Assembly (NCBI GenBank): GCA_018830925.1
Contig: JAHJRK010000235.1
Span: 1-6,614, forward strand
Reading direction: 5' to 3'
Source: Pseudomonadota bacterium
GTDB taxonomy: Bacteria; Desulfobacterota; Desulfobacteria; Desulfobacterales; RPRI01
DNA length: 6,614 nucleotides
Position 1 is the first letter of the stretch. Each line of letters begins with the position of its first letter. The translations under genes and the position numbers were made by a program. The notes under the pieces were generated by a model, which was not told the origin of the DNA, ran no database searches, and was given only the letters and a program-made list of their open reading frames with translations. Of the stretch, positions 1 to 4,941 are shown in pieces.

Positions 1-394
1 CAGGACATCCCGGAATCATCACACGACAAAACGTCGCGCCCCGCGTGGGCGCGTGGATTGAAACACAGCCGGTGACGGACACCGCGGCGGTCCCGCAAGG
101 TCGCGCCCCGCGTGGGCGCGTGGATTGAAACTGGCTGATGGCTTATGTTATGAGCGGCAATATGCGTCGCGCCCCGCGTGGGCGCGTGGATTGAAACGCA
201 TTGTTTCGCAAGCATGGAGGCATTCAAGGAGGTCGCGCCCCGCGTGGGCGCGTGGATTGAAACGGCCCTCCGCCCCATTCCTTCCCCCAAACTTGGCGTC
301 GCGCCCCGCGTGGGCGCGTGGATTGAAACATAATATAATCATGAGCGGCATGGAGAGATATAGTCGCGCCCCGCGTGGGCGCGTGGATTGAAAC
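1..394 (+). CRISPR. Type I-C CRISPR array, trailer end, cut by the left edge
   Basis: Six identical 32-bp repeats start at 33, 100, 166, 232, 298 and 363. Each begins GTCGCGCCCC and ends GTGGATTGAAAC. Five complete spacers of 33-35 bp lie between them (65-99, 132-165, 198-231, 264-297, 330-362), and bases 1-32 are a spacer that may be cut by the window edge. Within each repeat CGCGCCC pairs with GGGCGCG (7 bp, loop CGCGT), leaving the 11-nt 3' piece TGGATTGAAAC. This is the stem and 5'-handle arrangement that Cas5d cleaves in type I-C systems. The ATTGAAAC end fixes transcription as left to right, so the leader and probably the cas genes lie left of the window. No cas gene is inside it. The last repeat (363-394) is intact, not degenerate as trailer repeats often are. 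ORFs reading SRPAWARGLK repeatedly are translations of the repeats. Confidence 0.98.
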
Positions 395-699
395 GATTGC
401 GAATTGGAACATAGCTGAAAACCGGGTCCATATAGGGGACGTATTAAACAATTAAACTTGAAAAATATCCGGTAATATATTATCGGGAAATCTTGCCCCC
501 ATCACTTGGAGTTATTTCAGCCTGTGCGAGTCGGGGATGTTCATCAAAGTATAAGTAAAACGGGAGAAATGAGGGATCAAAAGCCACGTGTCCTCTGCAG
601 GCATATCGCACGGAAGCTTTACGTCGCAAGCAGATCCGATCGTCAACGGGGGGCAGCGGGCGTCCATGAAATTATGCGTTTCTATACTTTCCCGGGTTA

Positions 700-742
700 G
701 GCCCCAACAACTCAACAAAGAAGACTTGGGGCCATTCTCTTT
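700..742 (+). terminator. Possible weak terminator hairpin
   Basis: GGCCCCAA (700-707) and TTGGGGCC (726-733) form a perfect 8-bp stem with an 18-nt loop, followed by the pyrimidine-rich ATTCTCTTTCC. The loop is long and there is no clean T-run, so termination is uncertain. It could also be a plain inverted repeat. Confidence 0.35.
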
Positions 743-1314
743 CCGCCCTGTCAATTAGAAAATAATAAATTTCATTATCCAATTAATTAAAGATATTAGA
801 AAGTTAGCCTTTTAAAGGGTCTTGCAGTACATCCTTTACTTCTGAAGTTTCTTAGATATCCTGTAAATTAAAGAACGCTCTCATTATTTAAACTTGCCTT
901 TGAGCAAATGAAACATAAAACATCATTGAAGAGCTCAGGGGGTGGAGCTTGAAACTATAAGCTTTATTTTGGGATCTTGTGTAAATTATTTCTTGATTTC
1001 CATGGTAACAATCAATACCGTTAATACATCGATAATACGACAATATATGGAAAGTTTCCCGCTTATTACCAATATTGGACTGATGCGTACCGCCGGAATT
1101 TTTTCCTTTTTCCTGGCAACGGCAGCAGATCTGCCCATTAAACCCGGACAGCTCCAGAGGGGATATGCTCACGAAGCCTTAAATCGTTTCTGCCTGTATC
1201 TCTTTTATCGATCCCCCGGGAATCAAACATCTCCGCACATTCAAGTTTTTTCCTCGTCGGCGCCGCTCTGAACCGAAACAGCGAGCGAATTTTTAATAGA
1301 CTTCCCTACGGTCG

Positions 1315-1343
1315 AATCCGCCTCAGTCCGCCTTAAGCGGATT
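1315..1343. repeat. Imperfect inverted repeat, REP-like
   Basis: AATCCGC (1315-1321) is matched by GCGGATT (1337-1343). A nested pair TCCGC / GCGGA (1327-1331, 1337-1341) around CTTAA competes for the same right arm. CAGT (1324-1327) could also pair with ACTG (1344-1347) outside a CCGC/GCGG stem. No T-tract follows, so a terminator is unlikely. It has the look of a small dispersed palindromic element, but only one copy is in the window. Confidence 0.4.
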
Positions 1344-1467
1344 ACTGCGGGGAGCTTCAATTGTAACCAGATGGTTTTCTCAAAAGCAATTACGATGCAG
1401 TCGCTAGGAAAACATCGGTTATAACTTTCAATCTGCCCCTATCTTTTGCCACCCATAAAACCAAAGA

Positions 1468-1516
1468 AACCGGGAAAAGGGTCATATATGACCACCGGTT
1501 AAATATGACCCTTTTT
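1468..1516 (+). terminator. Strong intrinsic terminator with a competing alternative fold
   Basis: AAAAGGGTCATAT (1475-1487) pairs perfectly over 13 bp with ATATGACCCTTTT (1503-1515), giving a hairpin that ends in a T-run (1512-1516). Because an A-run precedes the stem it could act in both directions. The same bases can fold otherwise: AACCGG (1468-1473) pairs with CCGGTT (1495-1500) and encloses the perfect 14-bp palindrome GGTCATATATGACC (1480-1493). This fold uses the left arm of the terminator and so would prevent it. No gene ends just upstream, so the transcript being terminated, possibly a small RNA, is not identified. Confidence 0.7.
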
Positions 1517-1611
1517 ATGTGGCTGTTAATGACAGCTCCGTAAATGTTTTTTAAACTGATTATTCTTAAAAATCAGAATCATGGGTGATGTGACCCTGAG
1601 TGTTGGAAACC

Positions 1612-1627
1612 TGGCACAACAATTGAA
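1612..1627 (+). promoter_or_regulatory. Sigma-54 (-24/-12) promoter for the BON-LTXXQ gene
   Basis: TGGCAC (1612-1617), five bases, then TTGAA (1623-1627) matches the RpoN consensus TGGCAC-N5-TTGCW with one deviation (A for C after TTG). The spacing is exact. The start of transcription is predicted near 1637, leaving an mRNA leader of about 78 nt before the ATG at 1715. The palindrome GGTCATATATGACC is centred about 150 bp upstream of that start, a usual distance for an enhancer-binding activator. A weaker palindrome, GGGTGATGTGACCC, lies at 1583-1596. Confidence 0.7.
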
Positions 1628-1714
1628 TTATAAAAAGCAGTGGATAAATAAATTGCCCGGAGAAAGTATTCTGGGGACTACAAAAACAATATTCCAAAAA
1701 AAGGAAAAAGTACC

Positions 1715-2869
1715 ATGAAAAAAACAATGTATCGCTTAGCGCTGATAGTAATTGCGGCCTCTTTGTTTTTAATCAACGACCGTCTGTTCGCATCCGAGAC
1801 GGATGACCGCATCGAATCATCCGCAAAGCAGTCTTATGTGTTCAAGACCTACCTCAAAGATGATGATATCAAAATCCAGTCCAAAGATGGCGCCGTCACC
1901 TTGACCGGGATCGTCTTAGAAGAATCCCGCAAAGGATTGGCCAGGGAGACCGTAGCGGGACTGCCCGGGGTCAAAAGCGTGGACAACAGGCTGGAGGTCA
2001 AAGGTGCGTCTCCCACCCCAAACTCGGATGCGTGGGTCGGTGAGAAAGTGAAAGCCACTCTCTTGTACCATCGGAACGTGAACGGCATCAATACCAAGGT
2101 TCAGGTCAACAATGGAATCGTCACCTTGCGCGGCGAAGCATCAAGCAAGGCGCAAAAGCAGCTGACGACCGAATACGCCAGGGATGTGGATGGCGTCAAA
2201 ACGGTAAAAAATGAGATGACAGTGTTAACTGCCGCAATGAAGCCAGGCCAAACAACGATGGGTGAAAAGATGAATGATGTGAGCGAATCGATGGATGACG
2301 CATCCATCACCGGCCAAGTCAAGATGTCGTTGCTGTTCCATCGCTCGACCAGTGCCCAAAACACCAAAGCCGAGACGACCGCGGGTGTGGTTACGTTATA
2401 TGGCAAGGCCGATAACGCTGCCGAAAAGGCCCTGGTTACCAAACTCGTCAACGACATAAACGGTGTGAAGCGCGTAAATAACCGGATGACCATTGCAGGC
2501 AAAAAGAAATCGACGGAATTTGTAAGAACCTCTGCTGTCGACTATACTGAGAACCAGATTAAAGAGCTTCAAGGCACGCTAAAGATTACCGGGGCCCAGA
2601 AAGAATTATGGAATAACCTTACCCAGGTGATGCGGGAAAACGCGAAAGAGATGGATGCCCTTAACAGGGACAGGGCTGAAAACACTAAGCCTATGAACGC
2701 TGTCGAGCATATGAAATTCCACAGTCAAATTACCGAAGCCCATTTAGATCAAATGATGAAGCTCATCCCGCCATTTGAGGCGTTCTATGCCAGCCTGACG
2801 GATGAACAGAAGAATATTACCGATACGACATTCCGGACAGGAAAATATGGAAAGTCCGGGAGGAAATAA
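1715..2869 (+). CDS. Periplasmic triple-BON protein with C-terminal LTXXQ (Spy/CpxP-like) domain
   Basis: The 384-aa product starts at an ATG with AAGGA 9 nt upstream (1701-1705). Residues 1-26 form a signal peptide (basic MKKTMYR, hydrophobic core, cleavage near LFA|SE), so it should be exported. Three BON domains follow at about 30-97, 105-172 and 194-262, each with a V(T/V)L-(T/R/Y)G strand and a GVK-V-N closing motif. The second and third are closest (KVKATLLYHR and QVKMSLLFHR), suggesting internal duplication. Residues 275-375 match the LTXXQ family: ITGAQKELW at 291-299 and LTDEQK at 361-366, with a helical segment between. BON domains (OsmY type) are linked to envelope stress and membrane binding; LTXXQ proteins are periplasmic chaperone or stress-sensing factors. 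The combination suggests an envelope-protecting protein, which is inference. Its promoter appears to be the sigma-54 site at 1612. The next gene begins 72 bp after the stop. Confidence 0.9.
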   Translation: MKKTMYRLALIVIAASLFLINDRLFASETDDRIESSAKQSYVFKTYLKDDDIKIQSKDGAVTLTGIVLEESRKGLARETVAGLPGVKSVDNRLEVKGASPTPNSDAWVGEKVKATLLYHRNVNGINTKVQVNNGIVTLRGEASSKAQKQLTTEYARDVDGVKTVKNEMTVLTAAMKPGQTTMGEKMNDVSESMDDASITGQVKMSLLFHRSTSAQNTKAETTAGVVTLYGKADNAAEKALVTKLVNDINGVKRVNNRMTIAGKKKSTEFVRTSAVDYTENQIKELQGTLKITGAQKELWNNLTQVMRENAKEMDALNRDRAENTKPMNAVEHMKFHSQITEAHLDQMMKLIPPFEAFYASLTDEQKNITDTTFRTGKYGKSGRK

Positions 2870-2941
2870 ATTGTAATCTTGTACAATTAAAGATTGACGC
2901 CAAACAGGCGATTGGAATCGATCCAAGAATGGAGTGACTTT

Positions 2942-3289
2942 ATGAAAACATCAAGTATATGGAATTTTAGATCCATATTTGACAAGATTATGCTGGGGAT
3001 TGCTTTAACCGCAATGGTAGGCAGTATAGACGTGACGCCTGCCCTCAGCAAAAATGACAATAGACGTACGGAAAAACATGACAACGGCCGTTACGATCAA
3101 AGAGGACGCGGGAATGACAATGATCGCTATGTGCATGGCAGGCGTGTATATCGGCGTAATGGCTACAAGAAACGAGTTTATGTTTCGCCGCCGGTCATCT
3201 ACGCGCCGCTTCCACCGCCGGTCATTTTTGTGCCGCCCCCACCGCCGGGCATCAGTATCTTTTTTCCACCTTTCTTTTTTCATCACTAA
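2942..3289 (+). CDS. Small secreted Arg-rich and Pro-rich protein
   Basis: A 115-aa ORF. The ATG at 2942 is chosen over an upstream in-frame ATG at 2894 because GGAG (2931-2934) sits 7 nt before it and it begins directly with a signal-like sequence. Residues 1-36 hold a basic start, a hydrophobic stretch (IMLGIALTAMVGS) and possible cleavage near PALS. Residues 37-80 are rich in Asn, Asp, Arg and Tyr; residues 82-110 are Pro-rich (VSPPVIYAPLPPPVIFVPPP), ending FFPPFFFHH. It resembles the loosely defined small exported proteins with a polyproline tail found in many Proteobacteria; no function is known to me. The last 30 bases contain two T6 runs (3260-3265, 3275-3280). Loss of one T in either would read through into the CsbD-like frame that follows. 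The strand and frame are well supported by the ribosome binding site and signal peptide. Confidence 0.75.
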   Translation: MKTSSIWNFRSIFDKIMLGIALTAMVGSIDVTPALSKNDNRRTEKHDNGRYDQRGRGNDNDRYVHGRRVYRRNGYKKRVYVSPPVIYAPLPPPVIFVPPPPPGISIFFPPFFFHH

Positions 3290-3308
3290 CGGGGTTGCTT
3301 CGGGTCGG

Positions 3309-3464
3309 TTGCCTTTCGTTCAATCTGAGGTAATCTGGGCGGCTAAGGAGATAGCCCGGGAACTAAATGATAATCCAGAGTTAGAAGCCGAAGGCGCCGG
3401 TGAGAAGATAGCCGGCAAAGTTCAGGAAAAGATCGGTCAGGTCAAAAATGTTTTGAGGAAGTAG
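3309..3464 (+). pseudogene. CsbD-family stress protein, C-terminal part, no clear start
   Basis: The frame ending at the TAG 3462-3464 contains NPELEAEGAGEKIAGKVQEK followed by IGQVKNVLRK. This is the characteristic C-terminal half of CsbD-like general-stress proteins, normally about 60-70 aa. Similarity probably begins near KEIA (about 3348). The usual N-terminal part (a charged segment with KGK repeats) is absent, replaced by sequence without resemblance. No ATG or GTG lies between the end of the Pro-rich gene and the conserved part. The only usable codon is TTG at 3309 (51 aa), with no good ribosome binding site. It may be a truncated pseudogene, a gene with a weak TTG start, or the distal part of a fusion with the Pro-rich protein through a frameshift in a T6 run. 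A near-copy of its core occurs at 5559-5605. Confidence 0.6.
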
Positions 3465-3504
3465 AGACTGTATGATCACTGCAAAGTAAAGGGAGGAAAA
3501 TGCC

Positions 3505-3594
3505 ATGAGTTCTACAACGCTCATCACCGTCATCGTATTGTTGATCCTATTGTTCGGCGGGGGTGGCGGTTATTATTGGAGGAGACGAAAGTAG
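3505..3594 (+). CDS. 29-aa single-pass membrane microprotein, glycine-rich
   Basis: The ORF encodes MSSTTLITVIVLLILLFG then GGGGYYWRRRK. GGGAGG (3491-3496) sits 8 nt before the ATG, a strong ribosome binding site. A hydrophobic helix fills residues 5-17, followed by a Gly5 hinge, an aromatic YYW and a basic tail that should stay in the cytoplasm. The layout resembles the tiny DUF3309-like proteins common in Proteobacteria, which are also hydrophobic, Gly-rich and found beside CsbD and BON genes; the assignment is by appearance only. An ATG at 3500 opens a two-codon frame whose TGA overlaps this start (ATGCCATGA), which might matter for initiation. No function can be given. Confidence 0.7.
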   Translation: MSSTTLITVIVLLILLFGGGGGYYWRRRK

Positions 3595-3658
3595 GGGTCA
3601 CTTCTCAAAATATTTTAATGCAAAAGCAAAATCTTATCATAATTTAAAGGAGATGTAG

Positions 3659-3784
3659 ATGTGGTTGATCTTTTTGTTTAGTTTCTTATTAGGAATATGT
3701 GTAGTAATTATTAGTCTGATTATACATTTTATAAATGCCACGGGCAATGGCAGCGAGCATCCGGGTCTTGGAGATGTAATTTAG
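3659..3784 (+). CDS. 41-aa membrane microprotein
   Basis: AAAGGAG (3646-3652) is 6 nt upstream of the ATG, an excellent ribosome binding site. The product begins MWLIFLFSFLLGICVVIISL, a continuous hydrophobic helix over residues 2-25, and ends in a short polar tail (NATGNGSEHPGLGDVI). It should be a single-pass inner-membrane peptide, or a signal anchor with a short tail. I do not recognise a family. It lies 64 bp after the 29-aa microprotein and 7 bp before the next small frame, so all may be on one message. The strong ribosome binding site and the clear membrane segment argue that it is real. Confidence 0.6.
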   Translation: MWLIFLFSFLLGICVVIISLIIHFINATGNGSEHPGLGDVI

Positions 3785-3791
3785 TGAGAAT

Positions 3792-3908
3792 ATGAAAAAT
3801 CTTAATAAAACGAACCCCGAATTAGGAGAAAAGATACAGTCTATCGTAACCCAAGCCAGAAAGATGACGGGGGAAGCTGAGAAAAGTCGGCACACATGGT
3901 TTAGGTGA
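3792..3908 (+). CDS. 38-aa hypothetical peptide, possibly a CsbD-tail derivative
   Basis: The frame begins with ATG 7 nt after the stop of the 41-aa gene and ends in TGA at 3906-3908. There is no strong Shine-Dalgarno (only GTGAG nearby), so translation would depend on coupling. It reads MKNLNKTNPELGEKIQSIVT and then a basic, helical end. LN..NPEL..GEKI parallels the CsbD-like tail at 3309-3464 (LNDNPELEAEGAGEKIA) if five residues are missing, and LNKT recurs in the phosphatase tail. The similarity is short and could be chance. It may be a remnant and not a working gene. Confidence 0.35.
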   Translation: MKNLNKTNPELGEKIQSIVTQARKMTGEAEKSRHTWFR

Positions 3909-3955
3909 CCTTGCCCCTTATCATCTACCAAGTTCAAATTGAGGCTCTTCTCTTG

Positions 3956-3983
3956 TAGGATTGTGAATCACTGCACAATCCTA
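3956..3983. repeat. Perfect 10-bp hairpin between small genes
   Basis: TAGGATTGTG (3956-3965) and CACAATCCTA (3974-3983) form a perfect stem with the 8-nt loop AATCACTG. No T-run follows on + (TGAGTAAG comes next), so it is a poor intrinsic terminator. It sits 47 bp after the 38-aa frame and 49 bp before the lipoprotein start. It could be an mRNA-processing or stabilising hairpin, or an operator. Confidence 0.5.
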
Positions 3984-4032
3984 TGAGTAAGATTTAAGGT
4001 ATGTTCATCCATTCGTAAAAGGAGATTAAAAA

Positions 4033-4170
4033 ATGATGAAAAATGGTAAGAGTATCTTTGCTGTGTTGACGACAATCGCCCTGATTGTTTGTCTATTGGG
4101 CTGCCAAGAGGGCCCGGTGGAACGCGCCGGCAAGAAAATCGATAAGGCAGTAGAAGACATCAAGAAATAG
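4033..4170 (+). CDS. 45-aa small lipoprotein
   Basis: AAAAGGAGA (4017-4025) precedes the ATG at 4033; a second ATG at 4036 is possible. Residues 3-7 are basic or polar, residues 8-23 hydrophobic, and LLGC at 21-24 is a lipobox, so cleavage before Cys24 and lipidation are expected. The mature peptide would be only 22 residues: CQEGPVERAGKKIDKAVEDI then KK. The AGKKIDKAVEDIK helix is typical of tiny entericidin-like or stress-associated lipoproteins seen near CsbD and YtxH genes, but I cannot name a family. Gln after the lipidated Cys, not Asp, favours outer-membrane sorting under the E. coli rule. The position in the island suggests an envelope-stress role, which is inference. Confidence 0.8.
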   Translation: MMKNGKSIFAVLTTIALIVCLLGCQEGPVERAGKKIDKAVEDIKK

Positions 4171-4244
4171 TAGCCCTGACAAAAAGATATGCCAGGATAT
4201 AAGCCGCCGTGATATCGGCCTCTCCCAAAGTTCCATCACAATGT

Positions 4245-4263
4245 GAGACCTTTGCATAACCCC
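4245..4263. mobile_element. Possible solitary IS or MITE end
   Basis: GAGACCTTTGCATAACCCC has the look of terminal inverted repeats of some IS5-family elements (GAGACCTTTGCA... type, from memory). No reverse-complement partner is present in the window and no transposase lies next to it, so at most it is a lone end left by a deleted element. It lies in the 288-bp gap before the YtxH gene. Confidence 0.2.
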
Positions 4264-4458
4264 TGGTTAAATGGTCTGGCATGGGTAATGGGAGATATTC
4301 AAAGCTATCCTTGTATGTGAATCATACTATTACGTTGTTTTTGATATGAGTTGTAGTAGTGTTGTTGACGAGCAAATCCGAAAGGTGAAGAGAAGATGTA
4401 AAGTCAGCGGATATCTTAAAAGAGAAAAAGAGAATAGGTAAAATGGGGAGGTAAAATC

Positions 4459-4818
4459 ATGTCAAATCAGATCGAAGGTTTTATAAAAGGTATTTTTCTT
4501 GGGGGGCTCATTGGCGCTGCGATCGGCATCCTCTATGCGCCGAAAAGCGGCCGGGAGACACGGGAGGATATTAACAGAAAAGCGGATAAATTGGTTACAA
4601 AGGTCAAAAAGGAATACGAGGCGACGCTGAAAAAGAGTGGCAATGCCTATGAAGCGGCGGTCAAGCAGTTGAAGCACCTCGAGTCCTCCTCGAAGGAGAA
4701 GGCCGGAGAAATGGAGGATAAGGTAAATGAGTTGACTGAGCTGGGGAAAGAAGCGTTTCACGATACGAAGGGCAAGCTGACGAAAGCTGTGAATGATGCC
4801 GTTCATGCCTTTAAGTAG
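4459..4818 (+). CDS. YtxH-domain membrane protein
   Basis: A 119-aa product starting at an ATG with GGGGAGG (4445-4451) 7 nt upstream. Residues 9-27 form a glycine-rich transmembrane helix (IKGIFLGGLIGAAIGILYAP) leading into APKSGRETRED. That is the signature of YtxH proteins: GxxxG-type helix, (F/Y)APxSG, then a charged segment. Residues 40-119 are highly charged and predicted helical (AYEAAVKQLKHLESSSKEK), probably a cytoplasmic coiled coil. YtxH is a general-stress protein in Bacillus; in Proteobacteria its role is unclear, though it often lies beside BON and CsbD genes. It is preceded by 288 bp without a supported gene. The reverse-transcriptase relic begins at its stop codon. Confidence 0.9.
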   Translation: MSNQIEGFIKGIFLGGLIGAAIGILYAPKSGRETREDINRKADKLVTKVKKEYEATLKKSGNAYEAAVKQLKHLESSSKEKAGEMEDKVNELTELGKEAFHDTKGKLTKAVNDAVHAFK

Positions 4819-4913
4819 AAATAGGGATAGAAACGACAACTCAGCAGGGAGGGTTAATATCTCCGCTGCTTGCCAATATTTCCCTGAAGGTGCTTGATAC
4901 GCTAGCGGAGTGA
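4815..4913 (+). pseudogene. Relic of a group II intron reverse transcriptase/maturase
   Basis: Reading from 4836, the frame gives TTQQGGLISPLLANISLKVL and then DTLAE before TGA at 4911-4913. This matches a core block of group II intron (LtrA-type) reverse transcriptases, usually GTPQGGxISPLLANxxLxxLD, which follows the catalytic YADD-containing region's upstream palm segment. About 25 of the roughly 400-600 residues remain. The catalytic YADD motif, maturase domain and intron RNA domains are not seen nearby. The frame is open only from 4815, so it overlaps the last bases of the YtxH gene, and it has no start of its own. It is a dead fragment marking a past insertion and deletion. Homology rests on one block, but the block is long and diagnostic. 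Confidence 0.75.
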
Positions 4914-4941
4914 TTTTTAATGAAATCCAAAAGGACTGTAA

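Larger units (their letters stand above)
395..1714. other. Gene-free stretch of about 1.3 kb between CRISPR trailer and BON gene
   Basis: I find no ORF here with a convincing ribosome binding site and a recognisable protein. The longest candidates (506-700 and 942-1271 on +, 888-1172 and 512-754 on -) overlap one another on opposite strands, start with weak or non-ATG codons, and resemble no family I know. Bases 740-940 are strongly AT-rich. The supported contents are the inverted repeats at 700-733 and 1315-1343, the terminator-like element at 1468-1516 and the sigma-54 promoter at 1612-1627, listed separately. The remainder may be decayed accessory DNA. Confidence 0.6.

Noticed and set aside
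125..391. ORFs on both strands across the CRISPR array, including one with SRPAWARGLK repeats
   Set aside because: They are translations of identical CRISPR repeats. The 32-bp repeat with variable 33-35-bp spacers explains the open frames.
426..457. A degenerate final CRISPR repeat after a 31-bp spacer (begins GTC, ends AATTAAAC)
   Set aside because: Only 12 of 32 positions match the repeat, close to what a chosen chance alignment would give, and the stem is not preserved.
506..700. A 64-aa + strand frame starting with TTG
   Set aside because: It has no good ribosome binding site and no recognisable family, and an opposite-strand frame covers the same bases.
888..1271. Opposing frames of 94 aa (-) and 109 aa (+)
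   Set aside because: Neither has a family resemblance or a strong start signal, and the sequence looks random in both. A decayed gene cannot be excluded.
2101..2502. A 133-aa minus-strand frame inside the BON gene
   Set aside because: It is a shadow of the well-supported BON-LTXXQ coding sequence.
2869..2888. Hairpin AATTGTA / TACAATT just after the BON gene stop
   Set aside because: A 7-bp AT-rich stem with no T-run; too weak to call a terminator.
3054..3308. Upstream part of the long frame that ends in the CsbD-like tail
   Set aside because: Before about 3309 it only overlaps the Pro-rich gene out of frame and shows no CsbD similarity. The ATG at 3054 is not a credible start.
3689..3937. 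An 82-aa minus-strand frame
   Set aside because: It overlaps two + strand small genes with better start signals and has no recognised features.
4346..4441. A 31-aa + strand frame before the YtxH gene
   Set aside because: No ribosome binding site and no similarity; it simply ends just before the YtxH ribosome binding site.
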